Assembly (NCBI GenBank): GCA_033557465.1
Contig: CM066033.1
Span: 706,213,637-706,277,636 of the forward strand
DNA length: 64,000 nucleotides
Direction of reading: 5' to 3'
Source of the DNA: Ichthyophis bannanicus
Lineage: Eukaryota; Chordata; Amphibia; Gymnophiona; Ichthyophiidae
A program made the translations under genes and the position numbers. The notes under the pieces were generated by a model. It saw only the letters and a program-made list of their open reading frames with translations. It was not told the origin of the DNA and made no database searches. Numbering within the stretch: the first letter of the stretch is position 1; each line of letters starts with the position of its first letter. Of this stretch, positions 1 through 12,158 are shown piece after piece.

Positions 1-1620
1 TCGGTCGTCTCTCCCCTTGTGGGGTCCCCTTCTTCGGCCTCGCACTCTCGATGGCACTCCGACCAGGGATCCCCTGAGATGGAGCAGCGCAAGAAGGAGG
101 CCTCGAAGTCTCTGTCGGGGGCTCCCGACAAGCGCGAGTGCTCCCGTGTTCGGTCGCTGAGCCTCCTTCGGCGTTCCCGAGAGTCGGACAAGGAGCGGCC
201 CCACAAAGTATCCCGCACTGATAAGGAGGCCTCCGGTGAAGGTGCCTGGTCTCCTGAGGGCCGTCCCCTCTCTTCCTCGACGCCTGACCCGGTGACTCCG
301 GGGTCAGCGTCACAGGACCCCACGCCCGCGTGGGAGTCCCACATGCTGGCGCTGGAACACAGTGTTTCTGTGTTTATCGCTTCCCAGCAGACGCTTACAG
401 CCAGTTTCGCTGACTCGCGCCCAGAGACCATGGATCCTCCACATGAGACACTGAAATCCATCCAGGAAAACCCCGAGAGCTGCGGGCCTCGTGAGGGTCC
501 TCAACATAGGTCTCACTCGCCCTCCTGTTCCTCGGAGGTGAGATCTTCCAGGGCCTCCGGCTCCAAACGGGCCTCGGCCACTGGACAGGGCGATCTGCCT
601 GGCTCAGACTCCTTGACCGAGTTCTCGGATTGGGCATCTGATGGGGACACCTCCACAGAAACCTGTACTCACTGGGACCTTCCGTCGGACCCTTCCCAGC
701 CTGCATTCCAGCGGCACTCGTCACCCGAGGACACCTCCTTCCTGGTGTTCGTTCGGGATATGGCACAGGCTTTTAACCTGGCCACTCAGGCTGAGGAGGA
801 CCCTCATGCTGAAGAACTCGATATTCTTCAGTACAAGTCCCTGCCTAGGGAATCTTTCACTGTGCCAGTCCCTCCCATTCTGTCTCGGCTGCTGCTCCAC
901 ATGTGGGAGGCACTCGCCTCAGTTCCCATCGTGAACAAGCACCTTGATACTATGTACAAGGTACAGCGTGGCCCGGGGTTCAGGAAGACCCAGCTTCCCC
1001 ACACCTCTATAGTGGTGGAGTTGGCCATTAGGAAATAGAAGCGCCTGAAATCACACTTGTCGGTCCCTCCAGGCCAAGAGTCGAGAGCCCTTGATGCCCA
1101 AGGCTGCAAGGCCTACCAAGGCTCCATGCTCTCTTGTCCCATTCAAGCGTTCTTGCGCGACTTAGCCAAAGAGCTCGGAGGGTTCTCTGCGGGCCTCGAG
1201 GGCAAGCCCATCAATAGGTTCAGTGCTCTGTTGAAGTCCGTTGCAGACTGCTCAAAATACCTCTCCCGAGCCGCCTACGATGGATTCGAGTCATCTGCTC
1301 AGGTGGCGGCTGCGGGCATCGGTGGCCCGCCGCCAGGCATGGCTCCAATCGTCAGATTTGGAGCAGTGGGTGCAGGAAAAGTTCCTGGATGTCCCCTGCC
1401 TCAGCAAGCAGTTCTTTGGCTAACCGATGGAGGATAAGGCTGCGGAGATAGAGATGGAGTTCGTCACCAGAACCCATCTCTCGCGCAAGACCTCCACTCT
1501 GCCCTGGAAAAAGCAACAGGCCAAGAAGCCTTTCTTTCCGAGGAAGGGCTTCAGTACCGTGGCTACCCACCGTACCCGACTACCCCCACACTGACCACCC
1601 CAGCGCAGGGTAAGTCCGGC
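1..1620 (+). pseudogene. gag-like gene of DIRS-1, 5' truncated and broken
   Basis: Remnant of the DIRS first gene, the presumed nucleic-acid-binding structural protein. The frame is open from base 1 to a TAG at 1036-1038, continues in the same frame from 1057, and changes frame near 1330. Conserved blocks shared with the other copies are seen in order: a Ser/Pro/Arg-rich low-complexity stretch, FVRDMAQAF near 750, EELDILQY near 815, a pro-rich block near 860, the VPPGQE block near 1065, and SSDLEQWVQEKF near 1355. The N-terminal Cys/His cluster is outside the window. Identification rests on synteny with recombinase and RT genes. Confidence 0.75.
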
Positions 1621-1679
1621 CAAGGGCATCGCAAGCCGAAAGGGCCAAAAGCCCAAACTCTGGCTTCACCATAACCCCC

Positions 1680-3345
1680 ACAGGGATTTTGACGCCATTG
1701 GCAAAGCCCCTCACCCTCCGGCGACGCAGCAGCCATTGGGCGGGACGCCTGTCTTCTTTCGCCCCTTTGTGGGCTTCCATCACCTTGGACACCTGGGTTC
1801 ACCAGGTCGTCCGAGACGGCTATCACCTTCGTTTCGACAGGCTTCCACCTCCCTTCTCCCCAGCGGAGCCTCCTCGACTCCCCGCACACCAGGTTTTACT
1901 GCAGCGGGAACTACTCTCTCTCTTCTCGCCCAACGGGCAGTCGAGAAGGTCCCTTCGCACCTTCGAGGTCGGGGCTTCTATTCCCTGTACTTCCTCATCC
2001 CGAAGAAGATGGGAGGTCTGTGGCCCATCCTCGACCTCTGAAAGTTGAACAAGTTCTTGGTGCGGGAGAAGTTCAAGATGTTATCCCATGGCATTCTGCT
2101 GTCCTTCCTCTGGCAGGGTGACTGGCTATGCGCTCCTTGGATCTAAAGGACGTTTACGCCCACATCTTAATCCATCCCCAGCACAGACAGTACCTGCGCT
2201 TCAGGGTGTGGGGAGAGCACTTCCAGTACAGGATGCTCCCCTTTGACCTCGCAGCCGCCCCACAAGTCTTCACGAAATGCCTCGCCGTGGCCGCCTACCG
2301 TCTCAGGCGTCAGGGCGTGCCGGTTTTTCCCTACATCGACGACTGGCTTGTCACGGGATCCTCGGTCGAGGAAACCCAGTGAGCAACGTCACACACATTC
2401 CTTCTGTTGGAAGGCTTGGGGTTCTTGGTCAGCTACGCAAAGTCTCACCTCGAGCCGGTGCAGACACTCGAGTTCATCGGAGCACCCCTCAAAACTCAGT
2501 GGGCGACCGCATTCTTACCAGCGGATCGCGCTAACCACCTCCAAGCCCTGGCGGCTCAGGTCTAAAACACTCCCCGGGTCACAGCTCGGACCATGTTACG
2601 CCTCCTGGGCCACATGGCCTCTACCATACATGTTGTCCCCCATGCCCACCTGCACATGCGGACAGCTCAGTGGTGCCAATGGAACCTGTCCATCAGTCAC
2701 TTCAGGGATCCTGTCAAGGTCCTCCCCGACCTCCGCCTGTCCCTGAGCTGGTGGCAGAACCCCCGCAACCTCCTCTGGGGGTTGCCCTTCCAGTCCCCAC
2801 AGCATTACATGGTGCTGACTACAGATGCCTCCCTGTTAGGGTGGGGAGCCCACTGCAGGCTGCTGTGCATGCAGGGGCAGTGGTCGCCCGAGGAGTCCCA
2901 GCAGCAGATAAACTTGTTCGAACTCTGGGCAATTCAGTGGGTCCTAAGGGCCTTCGAGGACCACCTCAAGGGGAGGTTGGTTCTCGTGCAGACAGAACAT
3001 CACCACGCGATTGTCGATGTCAACAAGGAAGGAGGCACTGGATCGCGCTCCCTCTGCCGGGAAGCTGTCCTCCTCTGCTCCTTTGCCATCCGACGGAAGA
3101 TGTTCCTCAAGGCGACCTACTTTCCAGGTCAGGAGAATGTTCTGGCGGACAGGCTCAGCAGGATCCTTCGCTCCCACGAATGGCGGCTGGATCCAGGGGT
3201 AGCGGATTGGCTGTTTCTTCGCGGGGGGGATGCCAGCAATAAGACCTCTTTGCCAGTCCTTAGAACGCGCTGCTTCCCCAACTTTTGCGGCCCAGTATCG
3301 TACCCAAGCAGGGAGAGTCCGGATGCATTTCTTCTGGACTAGTCA
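1680..3345 (+). pseudogene. reverse transcriptase-RNase H (pol) remnant of DIRS-1
   Basis: Broken DIRS-type pol. RT blocks are visible as FLIPKKMGGLWPILDL (near 1990-2040, followed by TGA), LDLKDVYAHILIHP (near 2135) and a FPYIDDWLV catalytic box at about 2325-2350, a YIDD version of the usual YLDD. RNase H follows from about 2590: TTDASLLGWGAH (first Asp), NLFELWAIQWVL (Glu), and ADRLSR (last Asp). The expected TDN of the third acidic site is replaced by TEH near 2995, which would harm catalysis. At least two frameshifts and several stops are present. Confidence 0.85.
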
Positions 3346-3349
3346 TCCA

Positions 3350-4629
3350 GCCTGCTTTATGCATTCCCTCCCTTCCCTCTCATTGTGAGAACCCTTTTCA
3401 AGACTCAGCGGGATCGGGCATCATTGATCCTCATAGCCCCCTCGTGGCCTCGGCGGCCTTGATTCCCGCTTCTGCTCCGTCTGTTGACGAAGCCTCCGGT
3501 TCCCCTGGGCTCTGCCTCAGGTCTGCTAACACAGGAGGAGGGGCGGGTGCAGCACCCGAACCTAGCCTCCTTATCCCTCACGGCCTGAAGGCTGAACGGG
3601 TTTCCCTAGCCTCACTGGCTCTTCCAGAGGAGGTCCTTCTCGACTTGAGAATGGACTCCACTAGACGGGCCTATGCATTCAAGTGGCGACACTTCTCGGT
3701 CTGGTGCTTGGGGCTCCAGATCGACCCATTCTCGTGTCCCATTCGATGGATTCTCCAGTATCACCTCCATCTCTCAAAGGAAGGTCTGAAGTCGAACTCT
3801 ATCAGGGTACACTTGAGCGCCATCTCGGCGAACCACCTCCCCATCGAGGGAAAGTCCCTCTCGGGACAGCTGTTAGTCTCCTGCTTTATGCGGGGTCTTT
3901 TGTTTTCCAAGCCGCCCATCTGACCTTCACCGGCAGAATGGGACCTGAATGTGGTGCTCATGCAGCTCACCCGTCCACCCTTCGAGCCGATAGCGACGTG
4001 CTCGCTCTGGCACCTGTCCTGGAAGGTGGCCTTCCTGGTGGCGTTGACCTCGGCCCGCCGAGTCAGTGAGCTCCAGGCTCTCATGGCTGATGCCCCTTAC
4101 ACCAGATTCTATCGGAATCGGGTGGTCCTCCGTACCCACCCTAAATTCCTGCCTAAAGTTGTCTCAGATTTCCATCTCAACTAGGAGATAGTCCTGCCGA
4201 TTTTCTTCCCGAGGCTCCACGCTGACCAGGCGTCGACGGCTCTCCACATCCTCAACTGCAGAAGGGCTCTCTCCTTCTACTTGCAGCATTCCCAGACTCA
4301 TCGCAAGTCTGGCCGACTCTTTGTGACCTACGATCCCAATCGACCGGGACAGGAAGTTACCAAACGCACCCTTCTCTGTTTGGGTAGCGGACTGCATCGC
4401 TTTCGCTCATACGAAGGCGGGTGCCCCGTTAGGTCGTCGAGTCACCGCACACGGGGTTCGGGCCAAAGCAGCCTCTGTGGCTTCGCTGCGCTCTGTACCC
4501 AATGGACATCTCCGGGCGGCGACCTGGTCTTCCACGAATACCTTCGCTGCGCACTACTACCTGGAGAGGGAGTCCCGCCGGGACAGCGCCTTCAGCCAGG
4601 CTGTACTCCGTAATCTGTTTGGGGTATAA
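3350..4629 (+). pseudogene. tyrosine recombinase (YR) remnant of DIRS-1
   Basis: DIRS-type tyrosine recombinase, the enzyme that integrates the circular cDNA. The N-terminal DNA-binding part includes TRRAYAFKWRHFSVWC near 3660. The catalytic part shows the box I arginine in TSARRVSELQAL near 4050, the box II pattern H-x-x-R in AHGVRAKA near 4445, and the probable nucleophile tyrosine in TFAAHYYLERES near 4540. The gene ends NLFGV-stop at about 4629. A TGA near 3921, a TAG near 4182 and a frameshift after 4330 break it. The C-terminal part is read in a different frame from the core. Confidence 0.85.
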
Positions 4630-4778
4630 GCAACTCCTGCCCTCCGACCCTTCCTCACGGCTACCGAGGGCTTCGCCCCGAGGACTCTGGCTTCTTCGGG
4701 CATTGGCTTCTGCTCATGGCCTCGCGGAAGCATTTTTTAGTTACAGGTTCGGTAGCCTGTAGCTGGGGAGTCCCATAA

Positions 4779-4870
4779 ATGAGGACTGACTTCCTGCTTA
4801 TTCCTGGAGAAAGCGTAGTTGCTCACCTGTAACAGGTGTTCTCCAGGGACAGCAGGAATCAGTCCTCACT
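4779..4870 (+). repeat. internal complementary region (ICR) of DIRS-1
   Basis: About 90 bp that equals the reverse complement of the right terminus joined to the left terminus of this family: GAGGACTGACTTCCTGC (complement of a left end), then GGAGAAAGCGTAGTT, then CACCTGTAACAGGTG and CAGCAGGAATCAGTCCTC (complement of a right end). This circle-junction copy is the hallmark of DIRS elements and is thought to template rolling or circular cDNA completion. Confidence 0.85.
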
Positions 4871-4979
4871 ACCCTCCCACCTCCCCTGATGAGTTGCTCG
4901 ATTTTTGTCCTTGCCATCTGCTTGGTAGGGCTCCAGCTAAGGGACCTAACTGAGCAAGATGGCACCCTTGGTTGGGAAG

Positions 4980-5135
4980 AGGACCACACGCATGTGTGGC
5001 AGCAATCCCAAAGGCTTTCTTTGAAAGCTGGGGAATTGCTCCACGTGGGCTCCATTGGTGCAGACATCACCCATAAGTGAGGACTGATTCCTGTTGTCCC
5101 TGGCGAACACCTGTTACAGATGAGTAACTAAGCTT
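4980..5135 (+). repeat. right terminal inverted repeat of DIRS-1
   Basis: Inverted relative to the left ends of DIRS-2 and DIRS-8 (for example 5201-5360). It holds CTTTCTTTGAAAGCTGGGG, the complement of the left-end CCCCAGCTTTCAAAGAAAG, and ends with CACCTGTTACAGATGAGT. The splice-donor-like CAG|GT present in sister copies has mutated to CAG|AT here. An inner hairpin CTTTC-AAA-GAAAG lies within the repeat. Confidence 0.85.
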
Positions 5136-5200
5136 ACTCTACCCATGCATGGTGCTTCAATCAATACAGGTTTCATAGTCCTCAAGGCTATTCCTGTATC
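5136..5200. other. host intron sliver between two DIRS copies
   Basis: Sixty-five bases that match no element in the window. They lie between the right end of DIRS-1 and the left end of DIRS-2. The sequence continuing from here in the ancestral locus would be 30179 onward, immediately upstream of the serine protease exon. Nothing else is seen in it. Confidence 0.5.
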
Positions 5201-5360
5201 TTCTCTGGGAACAAGCAGGAAGTCAGTCCTCACATATGGATGATGTCGGCACAGACGGAGCACTTGCAGAAGCATCCCCCAGCTTTCAAAGAAAGCCTTT
5301 GGGAAATGCCACCATGCATGCGTGGTGCCCTTCCCGTCCAAGGGTGCCATCTTGCTCAGT
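5201..5360 (+). repeat. left terminal inverted repeat of DIRS-2
   Basis: Starts TTCTCTGGGAACAAGCAGG and includes CCCCAGCTTTCAAAGAAAG and a stretch ending GGTGCCATCTTGCTCAG. It is complementary to the right repeats at 4980-5135, 20467-20650 and 55005-55189. The inner CTTTC-AAA-GAAAG can form a small hairpin. Confidence 0.85.
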
Positions 5361-5600
5361 CTCCTTTTTTCCGCGGAGCCCTTCAGACGTCTGTCTGGTT
5401 TCCCTCAGAAAAAGTTGATTTTTTTCTCAACCTGAGTTTCATACTCTCTCCAGTTGTGCACCGGTACTCTTCCCACCACCCAGGCTTGCTGTTTGCGGCA
5501 TTGGGTTCCTATCCTTTTTTCCTTTTAGCGCCTTTGCACCCTTTTATCCAGCTGGCAGCACCGCGGGTCTCGAATCTTGCTGGGGTAATTTTTTCCCCCC

Positions 5601-7527
5601 ATGGCTACCAGTGGGTTCAAGAAGTGTGATCGGTGTGTGAAAATCATGTCCCTTACCGACACACATGACTGCTGCCTAAGGCCGGACCACGACTCCGTGG
5701 CATGCAGTCTTTATAAGAAGATGTCCACAAAGGCCCTCAAGAGCTGCCAGCAGCAGCATGATGTATTTCCTGGAGTCCCTGGTACCTCCAAAGGCAAGGT
5801 CTCCCTCTGAAGCCACAGAATCCAGGGGTGCCCTTGTGGACTCAGATCAACACCATGGCTCCTCCGAAAGGGGGCCTCCCTTGAGGGAGCATAAGAAGAA
5901 AAAGAAGAAAATCTCAAAGGCAGACTCCCTGGATGATTCCGATAGGTCAGATAAGCCCTGAGCCAGGTTCCGCAGTCCTAGACGCTCACCCGAGGGATCA
6001 GAGCGGGAGCGGCCTACCAGGGTCCACCAGAAGATCGGCCTCAGATGCCAGAATCTATTCTCATTGAGGACTCCCCATTGGCAAACCGGCACTGGGCCGG
6101 AGTTCCTCGGTGCCCACGCCGATGGCTGCAGAGCCTTCTGGACGAAACCAGAATTGCGGCCCTGGAGCACAGTCTGTCTGACTTCATGAACCAGCAGCGG
6201 GCACTTTTGTCCGGTACCACCGTTCCTCCACCCAAACCACTGGGCCATTGACGTCGAGGATGTCCCCGGAAGCCAAGCCGATCCTCGAGACCATTTGGCC
6301 TCGAGTCGATCCTTAGCCGAGGTCTCGATCCGGCTCCCATTCTACGGGACCAAGGTCCTCCCTGGCTAGCACACATGGCACCGACCGCGGGGCCTCCGAG
6401 GGATGTGGTGGGGGGGGGGGCTCAGGCCCAGAACTCAAGGGCCACCTTTTGACAGATTACTTGAAGTAGGAGACAGAGAATGAGGAATCACTGGACACCC
6501 ATCGCCACCGCAATGTCGCCTCAGATTCCCCTCCTTCTGAGCCCTGGCATCAGTCCCCTCCCAAGGACATGGCATTCCTTGACTTCGTGAGGGACATGTC
6601 GAAGGCCCTAGCATTCCCGGAGTCGGAGGAGGATCCTTGGACGGAGGAGCTAGAAATCTTCCAATAAGAGGCCCCTCCGAGGGAATCATTCATGGTACCT
6701 ATTCCACCCATCCTGGAACACGGCTAATGCTCCGTATATGGGAGGCACTGGTGTCGGTGCCAGTTGTGAGCAAGCAGCTTGACTCGATGTAAAGGGTCCA
6801 CCGGAACCCTGGATTCCAGAAGGCACAGCTGACACTTAACTCCGTGGTGGTGCAGTCAGCAATGCATCGGCTGAAGAGACACAAGATGCACTCCTCTGTG
6901 CCTCCAGGTAGGAAGGCCCGCATCTTGGATGCCCATGGCAGAAAGTGCTACCAGGGCTTGATGCCCATCGGCCGGATCCAGGCCTACCAACTGTACATGA
7001 GCATGTACCTGAGAGACCTGGTGAAGGAGCTTGCCGGGTTCTTGGCTGGTCTCTCCAGGGAACCCCTGCAGCAGTTCCAGAACCTGGCCAAGGCAATCCA
7101 TGAGTGCTCCAAATTCATGTCTCAGGCAGCCTATGATGGCTTCAAGTTGGTGACTCGAGTAGCAGTGGCGGGCATTGGGGTCTGACGCCAGGCTTGACTA
7201 CAGTCTTCCAACCTCGAGCAATGGGTTCAGGACAAATTGGTCGATGTCCCATGCCAAGGAGAGAACCTCTTTGGGAAACCCATGACTGAAAAAGCTGCCG
7301 AGCTGGAGACCAAGTTCATGACGAGGACCAGGCTCTCTAAAAAGACCGCTGCCCCTCCCTGATGGAAGGACCCGGGTAAAAAGCCGTTTTACCCGAGGAA
7401 AGAGGTTGCTTACAAAAATTGCCCACATTTTCAGGCCTCCCCAGCAGGGTCAGCAGGCCAAGGGACACAGGCAAGGCCCTCGTAAGCAGAAGGCTCCCAA
7501 ACCACTGACGTCAGCTCCGGCTTAGCC
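5601..7527 (+). pseudogene. gag-like gene of DIRS-2, multiply broken
   Basis: The start is the ATG at 5601, the position equivalent to the intact DIRS-8 and DIRS-5 gags. The N-terminal Cys/His cluster reads KKCDRC...DTHDCC with part of the second half lost, followed by PDHDSVAC. Frames change several times between 5810 and 6840; a clean segment at 6844-7185 carries SVPPGRKARILDAHGRK and the AAYDGF block. A run of nine or ten G near 6411 and stops near 6665 and 6792 add to the damage. The function is presumed to be the virus-like-particle or nucleic-acid-binding protein of the element. Confidence 0.75.
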
Positions 7528-8907
7528 ATGGGGGAGCTTTTGACTCCTTGGGCATAGCCTCTCTATCCCAAGGAGGTCAAGCAGCCCACAGGGGGACGTC
7601 TGATCCACTATGCCCAAAGGTGGCCAGCCATCACCACAAATTCCATCTGGCTCAGACACCTCCTTTTTTCTTCCCAGGAGAGCCCCCCAGGTCTCCCCTT
7701 CACCGGGACCTCCTATTGAAGGAACACGCAGGTCTTCTTGAGGACAGGATAGTAGAACCAGTACCCCATCATCTCAGGGGCAAGGGTTCTACTACAGGTA
7801 TTTCTTCATACCAAAAAGAACAGGGGACCTAAGACCCATCCTGGACCGGCGCAACCTGAATAGGTTCCTGGTGAGGGAGAAGTTCAAGATGCTCTCCCTT
7901 GGAACATTGCTGCCTTACCTCCAGCAGGGAGACTGGCTATGCTCCTTGGATCTGAAGGATGCCTCTACGCACATCCTCATCCACCCCAACCACAGGCAGC
8001 ACCTTTGCTTCATGGTGGGGGGGCGGCCCCTACCAGTACAAGATACTATCCTTTGGCCTGGCCTTCACCCCCAGGGTCTTCACTAATGCCTGACAGTAGT
8101 GACCACCTTCTTCCTCCTCCAGGGGGTATTTGTCTTCCCCTACCTAGATGACCAGCTCATAAAAGGAGGCACGGCCACGGAGGTGCAGCAGGCCACCACA
8201 TGCATCATCCAGGTTCTGCAACATCAAGGGTTTGTGATAAACTACCCCAAATCCCACCTCCTCCTGACACAATGTCTGGAGTTCATGAGCAAGGCTGGAA
8301 ACTCTTCAGGCAAAGGCCTTCCTCCCCTTGGGCTGAGCTGACCATCTCAGGGCACTGGCAGGAGATGTAAAACACCGTCCCTCAGTGTCAGCTCGGCTTC
8401 TGCTGCTCTTACTTGGGCACATGGCCTCTATGGTCCATGTCACCCCAGACGCCTGTCTGCACATGAGGGCCGCTCAGTAGTGCCTTTGAGATCAGTGGAC
8501 ACAAGCCACGGGCTTTCTCCAGGACAGTGACCTGCCAGTTGGCCGAATCCGACTTGGTGGCAAAACCCCCATCATCTCCAGGCAGGAATGCCCTTCCAAA
8601 CCACAAGCCCTCTCAGGTCCTTACTGTGGATGCCTCCCTGCTGGGATGCGAAGCCCACTGCGAGGAACTCCGCATCCAGGGCAGTTGGTCGCAGGCTGAG
8701 AGAAGCCAGCAGATTAACCTCCTGGAGCTTCAGGCGATATATCTAGCCCTCCAAGCTTTCTGTCACTGCCTGAGGTACCAACCAGTGCTGATCCAAACAG
8801 ACAATCAGATGGCAGTGTTCTGTGTGACAAGCCTCTGCTGTGAAGTGATGACACTCTGATCCTACACAGTTCAACAGGGAATACTCCTATGGGCGGTATA
8901 CTTACTA
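7528..8907 (+). pseudogene. pol remnant of DIRS-2, interrupted by an L2 LINE
   Basis: RT and RNase H blocks are scattered over three frames. FPYLDDQLI, the catalytic YLDD box, lies near 8135-8160. RNase H shows LTVDASLLGCEAH near 8620, NLLELQAIYLAL near 8720 and LIQTDNQMAVF near 8790. The strand then reads into the L2 insertion at about 8908. The RNase H tail resumes at 11021 with the GQEN...ADKLSR block. Many stops are present. Confidence 0.8.
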
Positions 8908-11020
8908 GGTATACTGGCGGAAGCACCGCTCACCACTTGCCCTTACTCAATTCCGTGAACTTCACCAACACTACCGCTCCTCCATCCACCAAACCAAGCT
9001 TTCCTTTTTCTCCAACTCCATTACTACCACCGCTAACCCATCCCGACAGCTTTTCTCCATCCTCCGTTCACTCACGTCCATCCACTCTGGTCCCTCCCCT
9101 GCTCCCCCTCCCCCCATGCCCTCCCCTACCCAATTAGCCCTACACTTCACTACCAAAATTCAGGAACTCCGTTCTAGTCTTCCCTCCTGCCCACCCCCTC
9201 TGTCTTCCCCACCTCCCCTTTCCCCTCCCTCTCCCTCTCCTCCCTGTCTTTCCCACACATGGTCTACTTTCTATCCCATTACTACCTCTGAATTAGTTCC
9301 CTCCCTCTCCTCTGCTCATAAGACTACCTGTCCCTTAGACCCTATCCCCACCAGTTAGCTCTTGGAGCCCTCACTAGCCCTAGTCCCCCACATCTGCACC
9401 TTAATCAATTCCAGTCTATCGTGGAATTTTTCCTTCCCCCTGGAAGCACGCCCTTGTATGCCCCATCCTTAAAAAACCTCTCCTCGATCCCTTGGTCCCT
9501 GTGCTCAATATCGCCCAATTTCCAACCTCTCCTTTCTCTCAAAAATTCTGGAAAAATTTGTCTTTGATCAGCTCTCACAACATCTTCACTCCGTTAATTA
9601 CCTCCATCCCTGACAATTCGGCTTCCGTCAGGGACACAGCATGGAAACAACTCTGACTGCTCTCCTCAATGAACTCCATACTTCACATGACCAGGGTGAT
9701 ATCTCGGTGGTGGTCTCCCTTGATCTTTCCTCTGCTTTTGACCTTGTAGATCACTCCCTTCTCCTCTCACGGCTAAGGGACGCAGGCCTCCGTGGTACTG
9801 TCCTTCACTGGTTTTATTTCTTCCTTTCTTCCCGTTCCTTCTCCATAGCTTCCTCTATGGACCCACACCCTCTTTCAAATGCCTTCCCCCTTCCCTGTGG
9901 TGTCCCCCTTATTGTTCAATCTTTTCCTTACACCACTGGCCCTTTGTATCCAGCAGACCGGTCTATCTGCTTTTTTCTATGCGGATGACATAATTATCAT
10001 TCACCACACTAATCCGCTTCACCCCAGATCTCACACCTTTGAACTCATGTCTTACTCTCGTCTCCAATTGGCTATCTTCAAACTGTCTCCATCTCAACTT
10101 CGCCAAAACCTCAGCCATCTGGTTCACATTTGGAAGCTCTTGCCCCTCTCTTACCCCAACCCTTAACCACTCTGCAATTCCTACGGTCTCCTTCTTCAAA
10201 TACCTTGGTGTTCTCCTCGACTCCAACCTCACCTTCAAAGACCACATATCGCACCTAGCTAAGATATCTTATTTCTTTCTCTGGCAAATTCGATCTATCC
10301 CCCCTTTTCTGTCCCCCTCAGCCCTGACCACCCTGACATTATCTACAGTTTTATCATGACTAGACTATTGGAACTCCGTTTTTGCCAGTATCACTAAAGT
10401 CAAACTTCGTCGGCTACAACTCATTCAAAACACCGCATCTAGAGTCATCTCTCACTCCTCCCACTATGACCATGTTACCCCTTTACTGCTTCACCTACAC
10501 TGGCTCCCAGTCGATTACTGCATCACATTCAAGATACTAACCCTAGTTCACCGTACCCTTTACACACATACACCTCAATACCTTACTGACCTTCTCCACT
10601 TCACCACCCCCACACGTAGTCTCCGCTGTCTTCATATCAAGCGACTCCATCTTCCCCCACCATTTCGTGCACATCTACAATCTACCCGCCACTCTGCCTT
10701 TTTCTTCTATGGTCCAGCTCTTTGGAATTCTTTACTCGCCCCGCTTCATCTGGAAGAGAATTACATTATCTTTCGGTCATTACTCAAAACCCATCTCTTT
10801 GTCTCTGCATGCAACCTTCCGGCTACACCCAGTTGACCTGGTTTATCTGTCTACCTCTGTCTTTATACTTTAACCCACTTCCTTCTATTTTCCTCTTTCC
10901 TGTTCCAACTATGTAGTTCTTTTCTCGCTATGGGGTTTGTGCCCATCCCAGCTTGATTTTGTACTATGTAAATTGGTGTAACGAAGGGCGGAATATCAAA
11001 TTAAATAAACATAAACATAG
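8908..11020 (+). mobile_element. L2-like LINE inserted in DIRS-2, 5' truncated
   Basis: A non-LTR retrotransposon lacking its endonuclease. It begins after GTATACTTACTAG of the DIRS pol and ends in an AAATAAACATAAACATA tail, after which the DIRS frame resumes at GCCAGG. A TAG is shared by the two junctions, so any target duplication is very short. Its coding part is of the L2 type (HWLPV...FKIL block). The tail AAGGGCGGAATATCAAATTAAATAAA resembles the tails of the other L2 element and of the SINE at 35941-36187. Confidence 0.8.
9080..10870 (+). pseudogene. L2-type reverse transcriptase remnant
   Basis: RT fragments in shifting frames: FGFRQGHSMETTLTALL near 9620, the VSLDLSSAFDLVDH block carrying the first catalytic Asp near 9715, a damaged GVPxGS block near 9900, and FFYADDIIIIHH with the YADD catalytic box near 9975. 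Downstream come the thumb block KYLGVLLDSNLTF near 10200 and the LHWLPVDYCITFKILTLVH block near 10495. The latter block is typical of the L2 and related clades. The upstream part, 8945-9600, is Pro/Ser-rich coding remnant. The gene is not functional. Confidence 0.75.
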
Positions 11021-12158
11021 GCCAGGAAAACACCCTGGCGGACAAATTGAGCAGAGTCCTGCACCTACACGAGTGGCAACTGGACCCCAGAATAGCCAAC
11101 CGGCTCTTCGAGCTCTAGGGGACCCCATGGGTGGACCTCTTTGCCAGCCCGGACAACCACCATTTGCCCTGCTTCTGCTCCTGGCAGTCCCATCCCTCCC
11201 AGGTGGTGGTAGATGCGTTTCTTATTCTGCGATTGGAAGGCCTCATGTATGCCTTCCCACCCAGGCCGCTGATTGCCAAAACACTTTTTAAGGCTCTTCA
11301 CGACAAAGTCTCACTGATCCTGGTGGCCCATCGGTGGCCCAGACAACCGTGGTTCCCGCTGCTCCTCCAGCTATCAGTGGAGACTCTGATCCCACTGGGA
11401 AGCTTCCCAGGGCTTTTGTCGCAGGAGGAGGGCTCCCCTTCTGCACTCCAACCTGGGGTCTCTATTACAGATAGTGTGGCTGCTGAAAGGGTGACCCTAG
11501 CTTCCTTCAACCTCTCGGGAAAAGTGGAAGAGATCCTGCTGGCCTCCCGTAAGGGTTTCACCAGGAGAGCTTATGCCTTCAAATGGCGCAGGTTCTTACT
11601 CTGGTGTGCGGAGCAAGGGATGAACCCGTTCTCCTGCCCAGTGCAGCTGGCGCTGCAATACCTTCTTCATCTCTCGCAATCCGGGCTCAAATCAAACTCC
11701 ATCAGAGTGTACTTCAGTACCATGGTGGTGCATCACCACCCGGTGGAAGGCAAGCCCCTCTCGGTCCAGCCTCTGGTGACCCACTTCTTGAGAGGACTTC
11801 TGCTGTCCAAATCCCCTGTCTGCCCTCTGGCAACCGATTGGAACCTCAACGTAGTTTTGGCGCAGCTCACTTACACCTCCCGTGGAAGGTCGTGTTCCTG
11901 GTGGTGCTGACCTCCGCTTGCAGGGTCATCGAGCTCCAAGCCCTAGTGGCAGAGGCACCGTATACCAGGTTCTATAAGAAAAGGGTCATGTTATGCACAC
12001 ACTCTAAATTCCTTCCAAAGGTATTATCTTCTTTCAACCTCAACCAGGAGGTGGTGCTGCCCATCTTCCCAAGGCCTCACTCCAGCAGGGCCAAAACGGT
12101 CCTTCACACCTTGGACTGTAAGAGGGCCCTGTCCTTCTACATTCAGCATATCCAAGGG
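11021..12158 (+). pseudogene. RNase H tail and tyrosine recombinase core of DIRS-2
   Basis: The end of RNase H (VDLFASPDNHHLPCF near 11130) runs into the recombinase: TRRAYAFKWRRFLLWC near 11560, the HLSQSGLKSNSIRV block near 11670 and the WKVVFLVVLTSACRVIELQAL block near 11890. In that block the usual SARRISELQ reads SACRVIELQ, so one arginine of the pair is changed to Cys. A frameshift near 11870 separates the halves. The gene is cut at 12158 by a CR1-like LINE and resumes at 15191. Confidence 0.8.

Larger units (their letters stand above)
1..5135 (+). mobile_element. DIRS-1: decayed DIRS-like retrotransposon, type Ia, 5' end outside window
   Basis: A DIRS-like tyrosine-recombinase retrotransposon in sense orientation. 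In order it holds the rear of a gag-like gene, reverse transcriptase, RNase H, a tyrosine recombinase, an internal complementary region and a right terminal inverted repeat. The left terminus and the start of gag lie before base 1. All three genes carry stops and frameshifts, so this copy is inactive. The right end reads ...GAGTAACTAAGCTT and is followed by ACTCTACC of unrelated sequence. Gag wording and termini match DIRS-2, DIRS-3 and DIRS-8, here called type Ia. Confidence 0.9.

Noticed and set aside
395..766. Minus-strand frames in the DIRS-1 gag region
   Set aside because: Shadow frames of a GC-rich coding strand with no motif; the plus-strand frame aligns with the other gag copies.
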